This document shows, in pieces, positions 37,760 to 48,928 of a stretch of DNA of 53,431 nucleotides (the first letter of the stretch is position 1; every line of letters begins with the position of its first letter). The position numbers and the translations under genes are program-made. The notes below the pieces were generated by a model. That model ran no database searches and was not told where the DNA came from. It saw nothing but the letters and a program-made list of their open reading frames with translations. The stretch is from Zooshikella harenae (GTDB lineage Bacteria > Pseudomonadota > Gammaproteobacteria > Pseudomonadales > Zooshikellaceae). Location of the stretch: positions 1 to 53,431 of the forward strand of contig NZ_JAGSOY010000033.1 in assembly GCF_018837975.1 (NCBI RefSeq), given 5' to 3'.

Positions 37760-37784
37760 GCCTCAGTTAGCCGCTAACTGAGGC
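37760..37784 (-). terminator. Intrinsic terminator of clpA
   Basis: GCCTCAGTTAG / CTAACTGAGGC forms an 11-bp perfect stem with a 3-nt loop, beginning 10 nt past the clpA stop. It is followed on the minus strand by AACTTTTATTT. Confidence 0.85.
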
Positions 37785-37793
37785 ATATTTGTT

Positions 37794-40052
37794 TTAGTGG
37801 TCTTCTAACTCAAAGTTCAGTTCGTCTTCTTTGACAAAGACTTTGACAGTACCACCATTACCAGCGAGTTTGCCGAATAGAATTTGTTCCGCTAAAGGTT
37901 TTTTCAATACATCTTGAATGACCCGTACCATGGGTCGAGCGCCCATTTGCTTGTCATAACCTTTATCAGCCAACCAAGCTCGCGCTTCTTCATCCACGTC
38001 CAACAGAACTTTTTTGTCATCCAACTGGCTTTGAAGTTCGGTGAGAAATTTATCCACCACATGTTTGATGGTTTCTTCAGTAAGTGGCTGAAACTGGATG
38101 ATGCCATCCAAACGGTTGCGAAACTCTGGTGTGAAGGTTTTTTTGATGATTTCCATAGCATCTGTTGAGTGATCTTGCTCAGTAAAACCAATTGAAGCTC
38201 GGCTGGTTTGTTCGGCCCCAGCATTGGTTGTCATCACCAGAATAATATTTCGAAAATCAGCTTTACGACCATTGTTGTCTGTTAGTGTGCCATGGTCCAT
38301 GACCTGAAGGAGCAAATTAAATACTTCAGGATGCGCCTTTTCGATTTCATCCATGAGCAACACACAATGAGGAGACTTGTTAATCGCCTCAGTAAGTAAA
38401 CCTCCCTGGTCATAGCCGACATAGCCTGGGGGGGCACCAATTAAACGGGAAACAGTATGGCGCTCCATATACTCAGACATATCAAAGCGAACCAGCTCAA
38501 TACCAAGAATTTCAGCAAGCTGACGACTGACTTCTGTTTTACCCACACCAGTAGGACCTGCAAACAGGAATGAACCTACAGGTTTTTCAGGTGCTTTTAG
38601 CCCTGCGCGTGACAATTTGATTGCAGTCGTCAATGAGTCTATGGCTTCGCTTTGGCCAAAGACCACCATTTTTAAATTACGCTCCAGATTCTTAAGCACT
38701 TCTTTATCTGAAGCGGAAACACTTTTAGGAGGAATTCTCGCTATCTTAGCCACAATGGTTTCGATATCGGCGACACCAATCGTTTTCTTGCGCTTGTTTT
38801 CGGGTTGTAAACGCTGAAAGGCTCCTGCTTCATCGATAACGTCGATGGCTTTGTCTGGCATATGACGATCATTGATGTAGCGGTCAGCCAATTCTGCTGC
38901 AGCTTTTAAGGCAGTATCCGTATACTTAATGGCATGATGCTCTTCAAAACGAGATTTTAGCCCTTTTAGAATTTGGAATGTATCCTCCACAGAGGGTTCA
39001 TTAACATCGACTTTTTGAAAGCGTCTGGCCAGTGCACGGTCTTTTTCAAAAATGCCACGGAACTCTTGAAAGGTTGTGGAACCGATACAGCGTAACTCTC
39101 CTGATGTTAACATAGGCTTTAGTAAATTCGAGGCGTCCATTACGCCACCCGAAGCTGCACCTGCACCAATAATGGTATGAATTTCATCAATAAATAGAAT
39201 GGCATGACGTTTTTTACGTAACTCAGCCAGTAAGTGTTTAAAGCGTTTTTCAAAGTCACCACGATATTTGGTTCCTGCTAGCAGGGCACCCATATCTAAT
39301 GAATAAATGGTAGCATCCTGCAAAATATCAGGTACTTCGCCATCAACTACACGTTTTGCTAACCCTTCGGCGATGGCTGTTTTACCTACACCTGCTTCCC
39401 CGACGAGTAGCGGGTTATTTTTACGACGACGAGTTAGTATTTGTGAAACACGTTCTAATTCGCTGTCACGGCCAACGAGCGGGTCAATGCGACCTAGTCT
39501 GGCCTGTTCGTTAAGGTTGGTTGCGTAGTTTTCTAGCGGGTTGCTAGACGCTGTTCCTTCACTGACGCCCTCCTCCTCTTGCTCATGACCCACATCTTCT
39601 TGGTCAGAGGTGCCTGGCACTTTAGAAATGCCATGCGCGATATAATTGACGACATCTATACGCGCAATCGTTTGCTGTTTGAGAAAATAAACAGCCTGGC
39701 TTTCTTGTTCGCTAAAAATAGCGACTAAAACATTCGCGCCAGTGACTTCTTTTTTTCCTGAGCTTTGAACATGAAATACAGCGCGTTGTAATACGCGTTG
39801 AAAGCCTAGCGTCGGCTGTGTTTCTCGCTCTTGCTCATTACTGGGAATTAGCGGCGTTGTTGAATCAACAAACTCGGTGAGATCTCTACGCAAACGATCC
39901 ATATCTGCGCCACAAGCTCTCAACACCTTTAACGCGGCTTCATTGTCCAATAGTGCTAGCAGTAGGTGCTCCACGGTCATAAATTCATGCCGTTTTGCCC
40001 GAGCGTCCTTGAAAGCAAGGTTCAGGGTCACTTCGAGGTCTTTATTCAGCAT
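37794..40052 (-). CDS. clpA: ATP-dependent Clp protease ATP-binding subunit ClpA
   Basis: 752 residues. The N-terminal double Clp repeat (about 1-145) is the ClpS docking domain. Two AAA+ modules follow: the first with GEAGVGKTAIAEGLAKR and ILFIDEIHTIIGAGAASGG, the second with GPTGVGKTEVSRQLAE and VLLMDEIEKAHPEVFN. It unfolds substrates and feeds them to ClpP. An acidic and serine-rich linker sits near residues 150-165. clpS lies just upstream on the same strand (37-nt gap). Length is normal for ClpA. Confidence 0.98.
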   Translation of the reverse strand: MLNKDLEVTLNLAFKDARAKRHEFMTVEHLLLALLDNEAALKVLRACGADMDRLRRDLTEFVDSTTPLIPSNEQERETQPTLGFQRVLQRAVFHVQSSGKKEVTGANVLVAIFSEQESQAVYFLKQQTIARIDVVNYIAHGISKVPGTSDQEDVGHEQEEEGVSEGTASSNPLENYATNLNEQARLGRIDPLVGRDSELERVSQILTRRRKNNPLLVGEAGVGKTAIAEGLAKRVVDGEVPDILQDATIYSLDMGALLAGTKYRGDFEKRFKHLLAELRKKRHAILFIDEIHTIIGAGAASGGVMDASNLLKPMLTSGELRCIGSTTFQEFRGIFEKDRALARRFQKVDVNEPSVEDTFQILKGLKSRFEEHHAIKYTDTALKAAAELADRYINDRHMPDKAIDVIDEAGAFQRLQPENKRKKTIGVADIETIVAKIARIPPKSVSASDKEVLKNLERNLKMVVFGQSEAIDSLTTAIKLSRAGLKAPEKPVGSFLFAGPTGVGKTEVSRQLAEILGIELVRFDMSEYMERHTVSRLIGAPPGYVGYDQGGLLTEAINKSPHCVLLMDEIEKAHPEVFNLLLQVMDHGTLTDNNGRKADFRNIILVMTTNAGAEQTSRASIGFTEQDHSTDAMEIIKKTFTPEFRNRLDGIIQFQPLTEETIKHVVDKFLTELQSQLDDKKVLLDVDEEARAWLADKGYDKQMGARPMVRVIQDVLKKPLAEQILFGKLAGNGGTVKVFVKEDELNFELEDH

Positions 40053-40089
40053 ACTGGTACCTTAAGCATTCGCCATTAACTTTTGCTAT

Positions 40090-40488
40090 TTAATTAGCTT
40101 TTTCTATTGTGCAGAGCAGTGGATGTTGGTTCTCTCTAGAATATTGATTAACCTGCTCGGCTTTAGTTTCGGCAATGTCGCGGGTAAAGACCCCACAAAT
40201 CCCTTTCCCTTCTGTGTGCACTTTCAACATCACCTGAGTTGCTTTCTCTCGGTTCATGTTAAAAAACACTTCTAAGACTTCGACCACAAAATCCATTGGG
40301 GTGTAGTCGTCATTGAGCAGGACCACCTTATACATTGACGGGGGCTTAAGTTTCGGCTTGGCTGGCGCAACAAGAAGTTGACCGTCCTCATCGAAACTTT
40401 CTTGTCCGTCCTCATTTTCTAATGTTAGACGAAGTTCCTTTAGTTTACCCATTGCATACCAATCTGTTTTTTCACGACCAAGATTCAT
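40090..40488 (-). CDS. clpS: ClpS adaptor for ClpA (N-degron recognition)
   Basis: 132 residues, with an unusually long acidic N-terminal extension ([12 protein letters not shown]) before the core. The core has [25 protein letters not shown] (the N-degron pocket including Asn-Asp-Asp), [24 protein letters not shown] and the [11 protein letters not shown] end. It delivers proteins with N-terminal Leu, Phe, Tyr or Trp to ClpAP. A shorter start at an internal ATG (residue 13, MGKLKELRL) is possible. It is divergent from cspD, as in many gammaproteobacteria. Confidence 0.95.
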   Translation of the reverse strand: MNLGREKTDWYAMGKLKELRLTLENEDGQESFDEDGQLLVAPAKPKLKPPSMYKVVLLNDDYTPMDFVVEVLEVFFNMNREKATQVMLKVHTEGKGICGVFTRDIAETKAEQVNQYSRENQHPLLCTIEKAN

Positions 40489-40698
40489 AAAGTTAGTATA
40501 ATACCTTGCTTATGCTACAAATGCAGTTGTTAAAAACTTGACAGAAACCTCTGCATGTTAAACACTAGTTTAAAAACCACGCGTTGGTTTAAGTGTCTTA
40601 TGTGTGACAATGTGACGTGGAATATTGTGACGAGGGACAGTGTCGCATATTTGTTGTAGGAACTACTCCGCAAGGAGTTTTTGCAGAGGGAATAAAGC

Positions 40699-40980
40699 AT
40701 GCCAACAGGTAAAGTTAAATGGTTTAATAACGCAAAAGGTTACGGATTTATTTTGCCTGAAGATAGTAATGAAGACCTGTTTGTGCACTATTCATCAATT
40801 GAGATGGATGGCTACAAAACATTAAAAGCGGGACAACAAGTGAACTTTGATATTTTACAGGGACCAAAAGGGTTACATGCCATTAATATTGTGCCTGTAG
40901 AAGACAAAAGTGAACATGATCAAAGGGACGCTGAATCCAACCAAATTCACTCGGCAGATGATGTACATCTTCCAGCGTAA
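40699..40980 (+). CDS. cspD: Cold-shock-domain protein CspD
   Basis: 93 residues: one cold-shock domain (1-67) with RNP1 KGYGFILPE and RNP2 DLFVHYSSIE, then an acidic, His/Asp/Glu-rich tail. CspD binds single-stranded nucleic acid and inhibits replication in stationary phase in E. coli. Its position divergent from clpS is the standard one and separates it from other cold-shock paralogues. A ribosome site GAGGG precedes the ATG. Confidence 0.92.
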   Translation: MPTGKVKWFNNAKGYGFILPEDSNEDLFVHYSSIEMDGYKTLKAGQQVNFDILQGPKGLHAINIVPVEDKSEHDQRDAESNQIHSADDVHLPA

Positions 40981-41023
40981 ATTATTGGTGTCTGTTTGAG
41001 TGAAAAACCATAACAGGTTTTTT

Positions 41024-41046
41024 AAAGGGGCTAGTCAGCCCCTTTT
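41024..41046 (+). terminator. Terminator after cspD
   Basis: A 9-bp stem AAAGGGGCT / AGCCCCTTT with a 4-nt loop and a short T-tract lies 44 nt after the cspD stop. It may also stop transcripts from the convergent icd gene. Confidence 0.8.
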
Positions 41047-41100
41047 CTATATGTACTTTTACGTGTGAATGCTATGAATGGGCCACCTTAGGCCTTGGGC

Positions 41101-42357
41101 TTACATATTGGCAACAATAGCATCAGCGAATTCAGAGCATTTTAGCAATGTAGCACCTTCCATCAGTCGCTCAAAATCATAGGTCACTGTTTTTGCGCCT
41201 ATCGCTCCTTCCACACCTTTAATAATAAGGTCTGCAGCTTCTGTCCATCCCATATGACGTAGCATCATTTCGGCAGAAAGAATCAACGAGCCTGGGTTTA
41301 CTTTATCCTGACCTGCATATTTGGGTGCAGTACCATGAGTCGCTTCAAAAATGGCTACGTTATCACTTAGGTTCGCACCTGGGGCGATACCAATTCCGCC
41401 GACTTCAGCAGCGAGTGCATCAGATAGATAGTCACCATTCAGGTTCAAGGTAGCGATGACATCATATTCGGCAGGACGCAGGAGAATCTGTTGTAGCATG
41501 GCATCAGCAATGACGTCTTTAATAATAATTTTACGTCCAGTGTTTGGGTTTTTGAGTGTGCACCAAGGGCCTCCATCCAATAACTCTGCACCAAATTCTT
41601 GCTGAGCTAAATCATAGCCCCACTCTTTAAATGCACCTTCAGTGTATTTCATGATATTACCCTTGTGGACGAGGGTAACAGATGATTTGTCATTATCGAT
41701 GGCATATTGAATTGCACGACGAACAAGACGTTTGGTGCCTTCTTCAGAAACAGGTTTAATGCCAATACCGCAGTTTTCGTCAAAGCGAATTTTAGTGACA
41801 CCCATTTCTTCTTTCAAAAACTTGATGATCTTATCTGCTTCAGAAGTGCCTGCTTTCCACTCAACACCCGCATAAATATCTTCGGAGTTTTCGCGGAAAA
41901 TACACATATCAACATCTTGAGGGTTTTTGACTGGACTAGGAACACCCGTGAACCAACGTACGGGACGTTGACAAACATACAAGTCAAGCTCTTGGCGAAG
42001 TGCTACGTTTAATGAGCGAATACCGCCGCCGACAGGTGTCGTCAGAGGTCCTTTAATACCTACTGCAAACTCTTTGAAAGCTTCAAGTGTTTCTTCTGGC
42101 AACCAAGTATTTTCGTCATAAACCTGTGTTGCTTTTTCACCCGAGTAAACTTCCATCCAGGAAATTTTCTTGCTGCCACCATAGGCTTTTTTTACTGCGC
42201 TATCGACAACAGTAATCATGGCTGGAGAGACATCAACGCCTATGCCATCTCCTTCAATATAGGGAATAATTGGGTTGTTAGGAACATTGAGGGACAAGTC
42301 AGCATTAACTGTAATTTTTTCACCATGAGCAGGCACGTTGATGTGTTGATATCCCAT
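41101..42357 (-). CDS. icd: NADP-dependent isocitrate dehydrogenase
   Basis: 418 residues of the E. coli-type homodimeric enzyme. [18 protein letters not shown] opens the Rossmann-like fold. [19 protein letters not shown] holds the substrate-binding serine (Ser115), which in E. coli is the AceK phosphorylation site. [15 protein letters not shown] and [20 protein letters not shown] are the family signatures. It converts isocitrate to 2-oxoglutarate in the TCA cycle. The 320-nt upstream region contains a perfect 14-bp inverted repeat that could be regulatory. Confidence 0.98.
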   Translation of the reverse strand: MGYQHINVPAHGEKITVNADLSLNVPNNPIIPYIEGDGIGVDVSPAMITVVDSAVKKAYGGSKKISWMEVYSGEKATQVYDENTWLPEETLEAFKEFAVGIKGPLTTPVGGGIRSLNVALRQELDLYVCQRPVRWFTGVPSPVKNPQDVDMCIFRENSEDIYAGVEWKAGTSEADKIIKFLKEEMGVTKIRFDENCGIGIKPVSEEGTKRLVRRAIQYAIDNDKSSVTLVHKGNIMKYTEGAFKEWGYDLAQQEFGAELLDGGPWCTLKNPNTGRKIIIKDVIADAMLQQILLRPAEYDVIATLNLNGDYLSDALAAEVGGIGIAPGANLSDNVAIFEATHGTAPKYAGQDKVNPGSLILSAEMMLRHMGWTEAADLIIKGVEGAIGAKTVTYDFERLMEGATLLKCSEFADAIVANM

Positions 42358-42444
42358 TACTTACTCCATTTCGCGTGTATGAATTTTTTGGTTGAAAAAC
42401 TGTATGACAACCTTTTTGATGGCATTATTGTTGTAGGTTTTGCC

Positions 42445-42578
42445 TTAAAAGTCACGTACTTTTTCCTTGTAAATACAACATGATAGGTAGGATTTTTCTG
42501 GTGAATAATGAATATAAATCTCAGTCTATTGCGTTATTTTATCTGATGTTTTATACAGTTATTTTACGTGACTTTTAA
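42445..42578. repeat. Perfect 14-bp inverted repeat upstream of icd
   Basis: TTAAAAGTCACGTA (42445-42458) and its exact complement TACGTGACTTTTAA (42565-42578) are separated by 106 nt. The left arm lies 88 nt before the icd start. The right arm is followed by a direct repeat ACGTTAC (42582-42588 and 42590-42596). Two oppositely oriented binding sites for one regulator, permitting looping, is the simplest reading. A degenerate mobile-element pair is the alternative. Confidence 0.6.
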
Positions 42579-42679
42579 GTGACGTTACTACGTTACTTAA
42601 ATAAAAATAGATGATCATTTGTTTTAAAGAATTTTGCTTGCGTATTAAAAGGCGGAGTGAATGTGTTAAGCGGGTATAT

Positions 42680-43135
42680 TTATTTTACCCACTTTTTTCG
42701 TGCCTGTTGATCTGAAGCTTTTGCTATTACCCAATGAGTGCCATTTGAAGATACCTCTTTTTTCCAAAATGGTGCTTCAGTTTTAAGGTAATCCATCACA
42801 AATGAAGCAGAATCAAATGCTGCCTGCCGGTGATGTGCTGCGCTTCCAACAAACACTATCTGCTCATGTGCATGTAATATTCCTGTTCGATGAATAACCA
42901 TGCATGCCAAAATATTCCACCGATTTGAGGCTTCTGTAATAATTTTTTGCAATGTTGTTTTAGCCATAGCAGGATAACATTCAAGCTCCATGTGTTGTAT
43001 ATCACCTTGCTCACTGAATTCTCGCACTAAACCTGTGAATGTCACTATGGCTCCTGCGCCCGGCGCGGCTTGCCGAAGCTGATGATAGACATAGTTATGG
43101 TCAAAATCGCTTTCCTGAATCTGAATAGTGATCAT
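42680..43135 (-). CDS. moaE: Molybdopterin synthase catalytic subunit MoaE
   Basis: A 151-residue large subunit of molybdopterin synthase. [71 protein letters not shown] are conserved, including the lysines of the active site near the C-terminus. It inserts sulfur from MoaD thiocarboxylate into precursor Z. Its start overlaps the moaC stop by 4 nt (ATGA), so the pair is coupled. No moaD gene, normally between or beside them, is present here. Confidence 0.96.
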   Translation of the reverse strand: MITIQIQESDFDHNYVYHQLRQAAPGAGAIVTFTGLVREFSEQGDIQHMELECYPAMAKTTLQKIITEASNRWNILACMVIHRTGILHAHEQIVFVGSAAHHRQAAFDSASFVMDYLKTEAPFWKKEVSSNGTHWVIAKASDQQARKKWVK

Positions 43136-43620
43136 AATGAGGTCCGTTGCCAGTGCCCAGATTTCCCCCCTGTTTTTTCCATCAAGCAGGTATGTTCAAT
43201 AACAATTCCTTTATCAAAGGCTTTGCACATATCGTAAAGTGTTAATGCTGCAATAGAGGCTGCGGTTAGTGCTTCCATTTCGACTCCCGTTTTCCCAGCG
43301 AGTTTACAACAGGCTAATACTTGGACTTGGTGATTGTCAGGTAGCAGGTTAAAGTCAATGGAAACATTACTAAGTGCTAAGCTGTGACATAGTGGGATCA
43401 GCTCAGCACATCGTTTTGCAGCTTGTATTCCTGCTATCCTCGCTACGGCAAAAACATCACCCTTGGGATTATCTTCAGTGAGTTTGTTAAAACTTTCTGC
43501 TGAAAAGCTGACTATGCTTTGGGCTGTAGCTGTGCGTGATGTTATTTGTTTTTCCGTGATATCCACCATATGGGCTTGCCCTTTGCTATCCAGGTGGGTA
43601 AATGGAGAACCGTTTTCCAT
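43132..43620 (-). CDS. moaC: Cyclic pyranopterin monophosphate synthase MoaC
   Basis: A 162-residue enzyme making cyclic pyranopterin monophosphate after MoaA in molybdenum cofactor synthesis. [36 protein letters not shown] and the [26 protein letters not shown] stretch are diagnostic of the catalytic site. Length is typical. It is the first gene of a two-gene moaC-moaE transcript; moaA, moaB and moaD must be elsewhere. Confidence 0.96.
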   Translation of the reverse strand: MENGSPFTHLDSKGQAHMVDITEKQITSRTATAQSIVSFSAESFNKLTEDNPKGDVFAVARIAGIQAAKRCAELIPLCHSLALSNVSIDFNLLPDNHQVQVLACCKLAGKTGVEMEALTAASIAALTLYDMCKAFDKGIVIEHTCLMEKTGGKSGHWQRTSL

Positions 43621-43986
43621 CTTAAGCTCGCTTAGGTGTTAATTGTTAAAGTAGCTAAATGACACTGTAAATATACTGAGTTGTGATGCAAGTATTACTT
43701 ATTTGTGTGTTCTGGGTAGATGGGGACCATACTGTAAATAAGGTAGGTTGTTAATAAGCAACGTAGCAATTATCTAAAAGCAAGGGCAATCTCATTGTTT
43801 TACAACCAAGCACTTACAAACATAATAGAAAAAAAAGTAGTGTATACCCTTCGCAATGGGTATATATCTTTTGGTTAATCATTTGCCTAAGCTTTAAATA
43901 CTCGTCGGCTCATCAGAATAATTTCAGGTATCAGAAAGCCTTGGTGATGAATACGCAGGCCCTTCCCTTCACATTTGGACCTAATT
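43621..43986. other. 366-bp region between moaC and nudJ
   Basis: Divergent promoters for moaC and nudJ should be here. The only recognisable item is the collapsed miniature element at 43843-43864, preceded by an A-run. I see no gene. Confidence 0.5.
43843..43864. repeat. Collapsed copy of the miniature element
   Basis: TATACCC-TTCGCAAT-GGGTATA is a 22-bp palindrome with 7-bp arms. Its left half matches the left end of the 175-bp elements (TATACCCTTC) and its right half matches their right end (TGGGTATA). It therefore looks like an element that has lost its whole interior. Confidence 0.55.
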
Positions 43987-44451
43987 ATGACGGATAACTT
44001 TCAACCCTGGTGTCCACGGGTGGCAGTCGCCACAATTGTTGAGTCTGAAAATCGATTTTTGCTCGTAGAGGAGACTATTTTGGGTGAGCGAGTGATAAAT
44101 CAGCCTGCAGGTCATTTAGAGTATGGTGAGTCTTTAGTGTCTGCTGCTCAGCGAGAAGCACTTGAGGAAACAGGATGGGAGATTCGTGTGACAGGCTTAG
44201 TAGGTATTTATCGGTTTAATCCTCCGCAGTCTCCAGGTGTTACTTATCATCGTTTTTGTTTTGTTGGCGAACCGATTAACCATATTGGTAACCAGGTGCT
44301 GGATGATGAAATAGAACAAGTACTCTGGCTTACATATGCCGATATTATACAACGTAAGTCGTCATTGCGGAGTCCTCTGGTACTTCGCTGTATAGAGGAT
44401 TATCAAAAGGGATATCGATATCCATTGGAACTTATTGTAGAGCCTGCGTAG
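43987..44451 (+). CDS. nudJ: Nudix hydrolase NudJ
   Basis: A 154-residue Nudix protein. The Nudix box GHLEYGESLVSAAQREALEETGWE fits GX5EX7REUXEEXGU and binds the catalytic Mg. E. coli NudJ hydrolyses thiamine pyrophosphate precursors and nucleoside tri/diphosphates. The ATG at 43987 is preferred over an in-frame TTG 4 codons earlier; neither has a strong ribosome site. It lies just before mnmA, as in E. coli and pseudomonads, which supports the NudJ name over other Nudix types. Confidence 0.9.
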   Translation: MTDNFQPWCPRVAVATIVESENRFLLVEETILGERVINQPAGHLEYGESLVSAAQREALEETGWEIRVTGLVGIYRFNPPQSPGVTYHRFCFVGEPINHIGNQVLDDEIEQVLWLTYADIIQRKSSLRSPLVLRCIEDYQKGYRYPLELIVEPA

Positions 44452-44496
44452 AATAGCACCTACTTAATTAAGTATGAGTAACATGTTCGGTAGTTT

Positions 44497-45624
44497 ATGA
44501 GTAACCAAGAATATCCAGAACCGCAGAATACCCGAGTCATTGTGGGCATGTCTGGTGGTGTTGACTCTTCTGTCGCAGCCCTATGCTTAAAGCAGCAAGG
44601 CTTTCAGGTGGAAGGCCTGTTCATGAAGAATTGGGAAGAAGATGATGGCACTGAGTATTGTACTGCTCGTGAGGACTTAGCTGACGCCCAGGCGGTCTGC
44701 GACAAGCTGGGAATTCATCTGCATACGGCTAACTTTGCTGCAGAATATTGGGATAATGTATTTGAGCATTTTTTACATGAGTATCGTGCTGGGCGAACAC
44801 CTAACCCAGATATCCTATGTAATAAAGAAATCAAGTTTAAAGCATTCCTGGATTATGCTCAGCTACTTGGTGCTGATTGTATTGCGACGGGACACTATGC
44901 GCGTCGAGGTTTGCACAATGGTAAGGCTTGTTTACTTACAGGTAAAGATCCTGATAAAGACCAAACCTACTTTTTACATGCTGTAGGTTATCAGCAGTTA
45001 GCTAAGACATTATTTCCGGTAGGGGAAATGCATAAACCTGATGTACGAAAACTGGCGGCTGAACACCAACTGATTACTCATAATAAAAAAGACAGTACAG
45101 GTATATGCTTTATCGGAGAGCGGCGATTCAGTGACTTTTTAAAGCGTTATTTACCTGCACAGCCAGGCCCAATTAAAACAGTAGATGGCGAGCTAATTGG
45201 TGAGCATCAGGGGTTAATGTATCACACACTAGGTCAACGCCAAGGACTTGGTATTGGTGGTGTTAAAGGTGCAAACGAAGCACCATGGTATGTGGTTGAA
45301 AAAGATGTTACGAATAATGTGCTGTTGGTGGCACAAGGCAATCAGCATCCTCTGTTATTCTCTGAAGCATTATTAGTCCGTCATGTTGATTGGATATCTG
45401 GAGAATGTCCTGCTTTGCCTATCAGATTGTATGCCAAGGTGCGCTATCGTCAGACTGAGCAACCTTGTGAGGTTAAACCGCTGCAGACTGGAGGCTATTT
45501 GGTGATATTTGATCAACCACAGCGCGCGGTTACACCAGGACAATCTGTGGTGTTTTATCAGGATGACCTTTGCTTAGGGGGCGGAGTCATTGAGTCCCGC
45601 TTACATACTAAACCAGTAGAATAA
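44497..45624 (+). CDS. mnmA: tRNA 2-thiouridylase MnmA
   Basis: A 375-residue enzyme. The PP-loop [13 protein letters not shown] (near residue 17) activates uridine with ATP. Catalytic cysteines are Cys108 ([12 protein letters not shown]) and Cys204 ([11 protein letters not shown]). It also has [20 protein letters not shown] and the C-terminal beta-barrel. It puts sulfur on U34 of Lys, Glu and Gln tRNAs, receiving it from TusE, encoded in this window. It is followed by hflD after 20 nt, so the two are likely co-transcribed. Confidence 0.97.
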   Translation: MSNQEYPEPQNTRVIVGMSGGVDSSVAALCLKQQGFQVEGLFMKNWEEDDGTEYCTAREDLADAQAVCDKLGIHLHTANFAAEYWDNVFEHFLHEYRAGRTPNPDILCNKEIKFKAFLDYAQLLGADCIATGHYARRGLHNGKACLLTGKDPDKDQTYFLHAVGYQQLAKTLFPVGEMHKPDVRKLAAEHQLITHNKKDSTGICFIGERRFSDFLKRYLPAQPGPIKTVDGELIGEHQGLMYHTLGQRQGLGIGGVKGANEAPWYVVEKDVTNNVLLVAQGNQHPLLFSEALLVRHVDWISGECPALPIRLYAKVRYRQTEQPCEVKPLQTGGYLVIFDQPQRAVTPGQSVVFYQDDLCLGGGVIESRLHTKPVE

Positions 45625-45644
45625 AATATAGCTTTCCTCTATTC

Positions 45645-46268
45645 ATGAGTACGTATTCATATAAAGATCAGGCGTTGGCGTTAGCAGGTGTGTTCCAGGC
45701 TGCGAATCTTGTTGAAAAGGTTGCGAAGACGGGGCAAGCACCAGAAGACGCACTAACCTCCTCCCTCACCAGTATTTTAAATACATCACCTACTTCAGTG
45801 GCTGGTGTTTATGAAGGACCTAGTGGGGTAATGCTGGGGCTACGAGTGCTACGTAGTGTTTTGCAAAAAGAAGCGTCTTCCATGCAGACAGACACTATTC
45901 GTTATGCGCTGACCTTATTGCATTTAGAGCGTAAACTCAGCAAAAACCCCGCCATGCTTGCAGAAATTGCTAACCGCCTTGAAAAAATAAAAGACCAGGT
46001 TAATCACTTTGCGGTTACCCATGAAAATATTATTGCTGCTTTTGCCAGCCTTTATCAGGATACGATTAGTACCTTTCGTACCCGTATTCAAGTCACAGGA
46101 GAAATGCGGCATCTCCAGCAGCAAATGAATGCCGATAAAATTCGTGCGTGTCTTTTAGCTGGCATTCGTGCAGCGATGCTTTGGCATCAGACCGGCGGTA
46201 GCCGCTGGCAGTTATTACTTTCGCGCGGTAAGTTACTGGATGGTGTCGAGTCTTGTATTCGCGCTTGA
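45645..46268 (+). CDS. hflD: High-frequency lysogenization protein HflD homologue
   Basis: A 207-residue, almost entirely helical protein. YKDQALALAGVFQAANLVEKVAKTG at the start and AGVYEGPSGVMLGLRVL in the middle match HflD, as does the IRAAMLWHQTGGSRWQLLLSRGKLL end. E. coli HflD is membrane-associated and affects the lambda lysis/lysogeny choice through CII. Its cellular role is not clear. The mnmA-hflD-purB order is widely conserved. Confidence 0.94.
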   Translation: MSTYSYKDQALALAGVFQAANLVEKVAKTGQAPEDALTSSLTSILNTSPTSVAGVYEGPSGVMLGLRVLRSVLQKEASSMQTDTIRYALTLLHLERKLSKNPAMLAEIANRLEKIKDQVNHFAVTHENIIAAFASLYQDTISTFRTRIQVTGEMRHLQQQMNADKIRACLLAGIRAAMLWHQTGGSRWQLLLSRGKLLDGVESCIRA

Positions 46269-46305
46269 TTCAGATTTTGGGTTATACACGTTTGAACAAC
46301 TGTGA

Positions 46306-47691
<1,386 letters not shown>

Positions 47692-47764
47692 TACGTTACT
47701 CATAAATTACTGTTCATTATCTTTGTGGGTATTAATTTACACTTAACGGGTAATCATTGCCAAT

Positions 47765-48928
47765 ATGAATACGTTACTAGGTAATATAAGCGCCGCAGAA
47801 TTTCTACGTGAGTACTGGCAACAGCGTCCCCTGTTTATACGGCAGGCTCTGCCTGCTTTTCAATCACCAGTATCTCCCGAAGAGTTGGCTGGCTTGGCAA
47901 TGGAAGATACGGTTGAAGCTCGGCTAGTGGTCAATGAGGATGAAGCGGACCCTTGGCAAGTTTGGCATGGCCCTTTTTCTGAAGAAGCTTTTTTGAACTT
48001 ACCCATTGATAACTGGACTTTATTGGTCCAAGCCGTTGACCATTGGCTGCCTGAAATTGCGCAATTGCTTAACCATTTTGATTTTATACCAGGTTGGCGA
48101 CTGGACGATATTATGGTCAGCTATGCCCGCCCTGGAGGTGGTGTAGGACCACACCATGACCAATATGATGTGTTTTTGCTGCAAGCGCGTGGTCGAAGGA
48201 AGTGGCAGGTAGGTCAACGCTGCACTACTCAAACACCACTGCTGGCTCATAATGATTTGAAAATATTGGCAGAGTTTCACGTCAGTGATGAGTGGGTTTT
48301 AGAGCCAGGAGATATGCTCTATTTACCTCCTGGGCTAGCGCATAATGGTATTGCTTTAGATGATTGTATGACATTCTCTGTGGGGTTTCGTGCTCCTTCA
48401 GCAGCAGAGGTCATTACCCATTTTAGCGACTATGTTGCTGATAACTTATCTGAAGATATGCGTTATGCTGATCCTGCTTTGGCACTATCAGAGCATCCTG
48501 GAGAAATTACACTCAGTGCGGTTGGACGTTTAAAAGCGTTGCTTAATGAACTTGATGATGAACAAAAGCTGGTCGAGTGGTTTGGACGCTTTATGACTGA
48601 GTCCAAATATAACATAACCCCAGAATTACCCACGATTAAGCCAACAGACTGTGATGAGTTAGCAGGTCGATTAAAACAAGGCTATTCGCTGGCCATCGTA
48701 CCAGGTGCACGCCTTGCTTACAGTACCCTGAATAAATGTTGGCAGGTATATGCTGACGGTCAGGTTTTGCAAGCCAGTGAGCAGGTTTCTCCTATTTTAA
48801 CGCTGCTGGAGCGTAGGCAGCCTATTTATCAAGCCGATGTCGCTGAAGGTGACGTCGATACATTGTTGTTACTCACCCAGCTAGTGGCATTAGGTACACT
48901 AGCCTGGAAGTGGAATGATGCAGGCTGA
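47765..48928 (+). CDS. roxA: Ribosomal protein uL16 arginine hydroxylase (RoxA/YcfD)
   Basis: A 387-residue JmjC-type 2-oxoglutarate/Fe(II) oxygenase. The facial triad is His130 and Asp132 (GPHHDQYDVF) with His193 (PPGLAHNGIA). A winged-helix C-terminal domain follows. In E. coli YcfD hydroxylates Arg81 of ribosomal protein L16. ISAAEFLREYWQQRPLFIRQALP at the start is typical. Its stop overlaps the next gene start by 14 nt, so it heads a coupled group. The assignment follows E. coli YcfD and the purB neighbourhood in pseudomonads. Confidence 0.92.
   Translation: MNTLLGNISAAEFLREYWQQRPLFIRQALPAFQSPVSPEELAGLAMEDTVEARLVVNEDEADPWQVWHGPFSEEAFLNLPIDNWTLLVQAVDHWLPEIAQLLNHFDFIPGWRLDDIMVSYARPGGGVGPHHDQYDVFLLQARGRRKWQVGQRCTTQTPLLAHNDLKILAEFHVSDEWVLEPGDMLYLPPGLAHNGIALDDCMTFSVGFRAPSAAEVITHFSDYVADNLSEDMRYADPALALSEHPGEITLSAVGRLKALLNELDDEQKLVEWFGRFMTESKYNITPELPTIKPTDCDELAGRLKQGYSLAIVPGARLAYSTLNKCWQVYADGQVLQASEQVSPILTLLERRQPIYQADVAEGDVDTLLLLTQLVALGTLAWKWNDAG

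Noticed and set aside
42670-42694. GGGTA ... TACCC hairpin at the end of moaE
   Set aside because: The arms have the opposite polarity to the miniature-element ends, are only 5 bp and have no clear T-tract for the gene strand.
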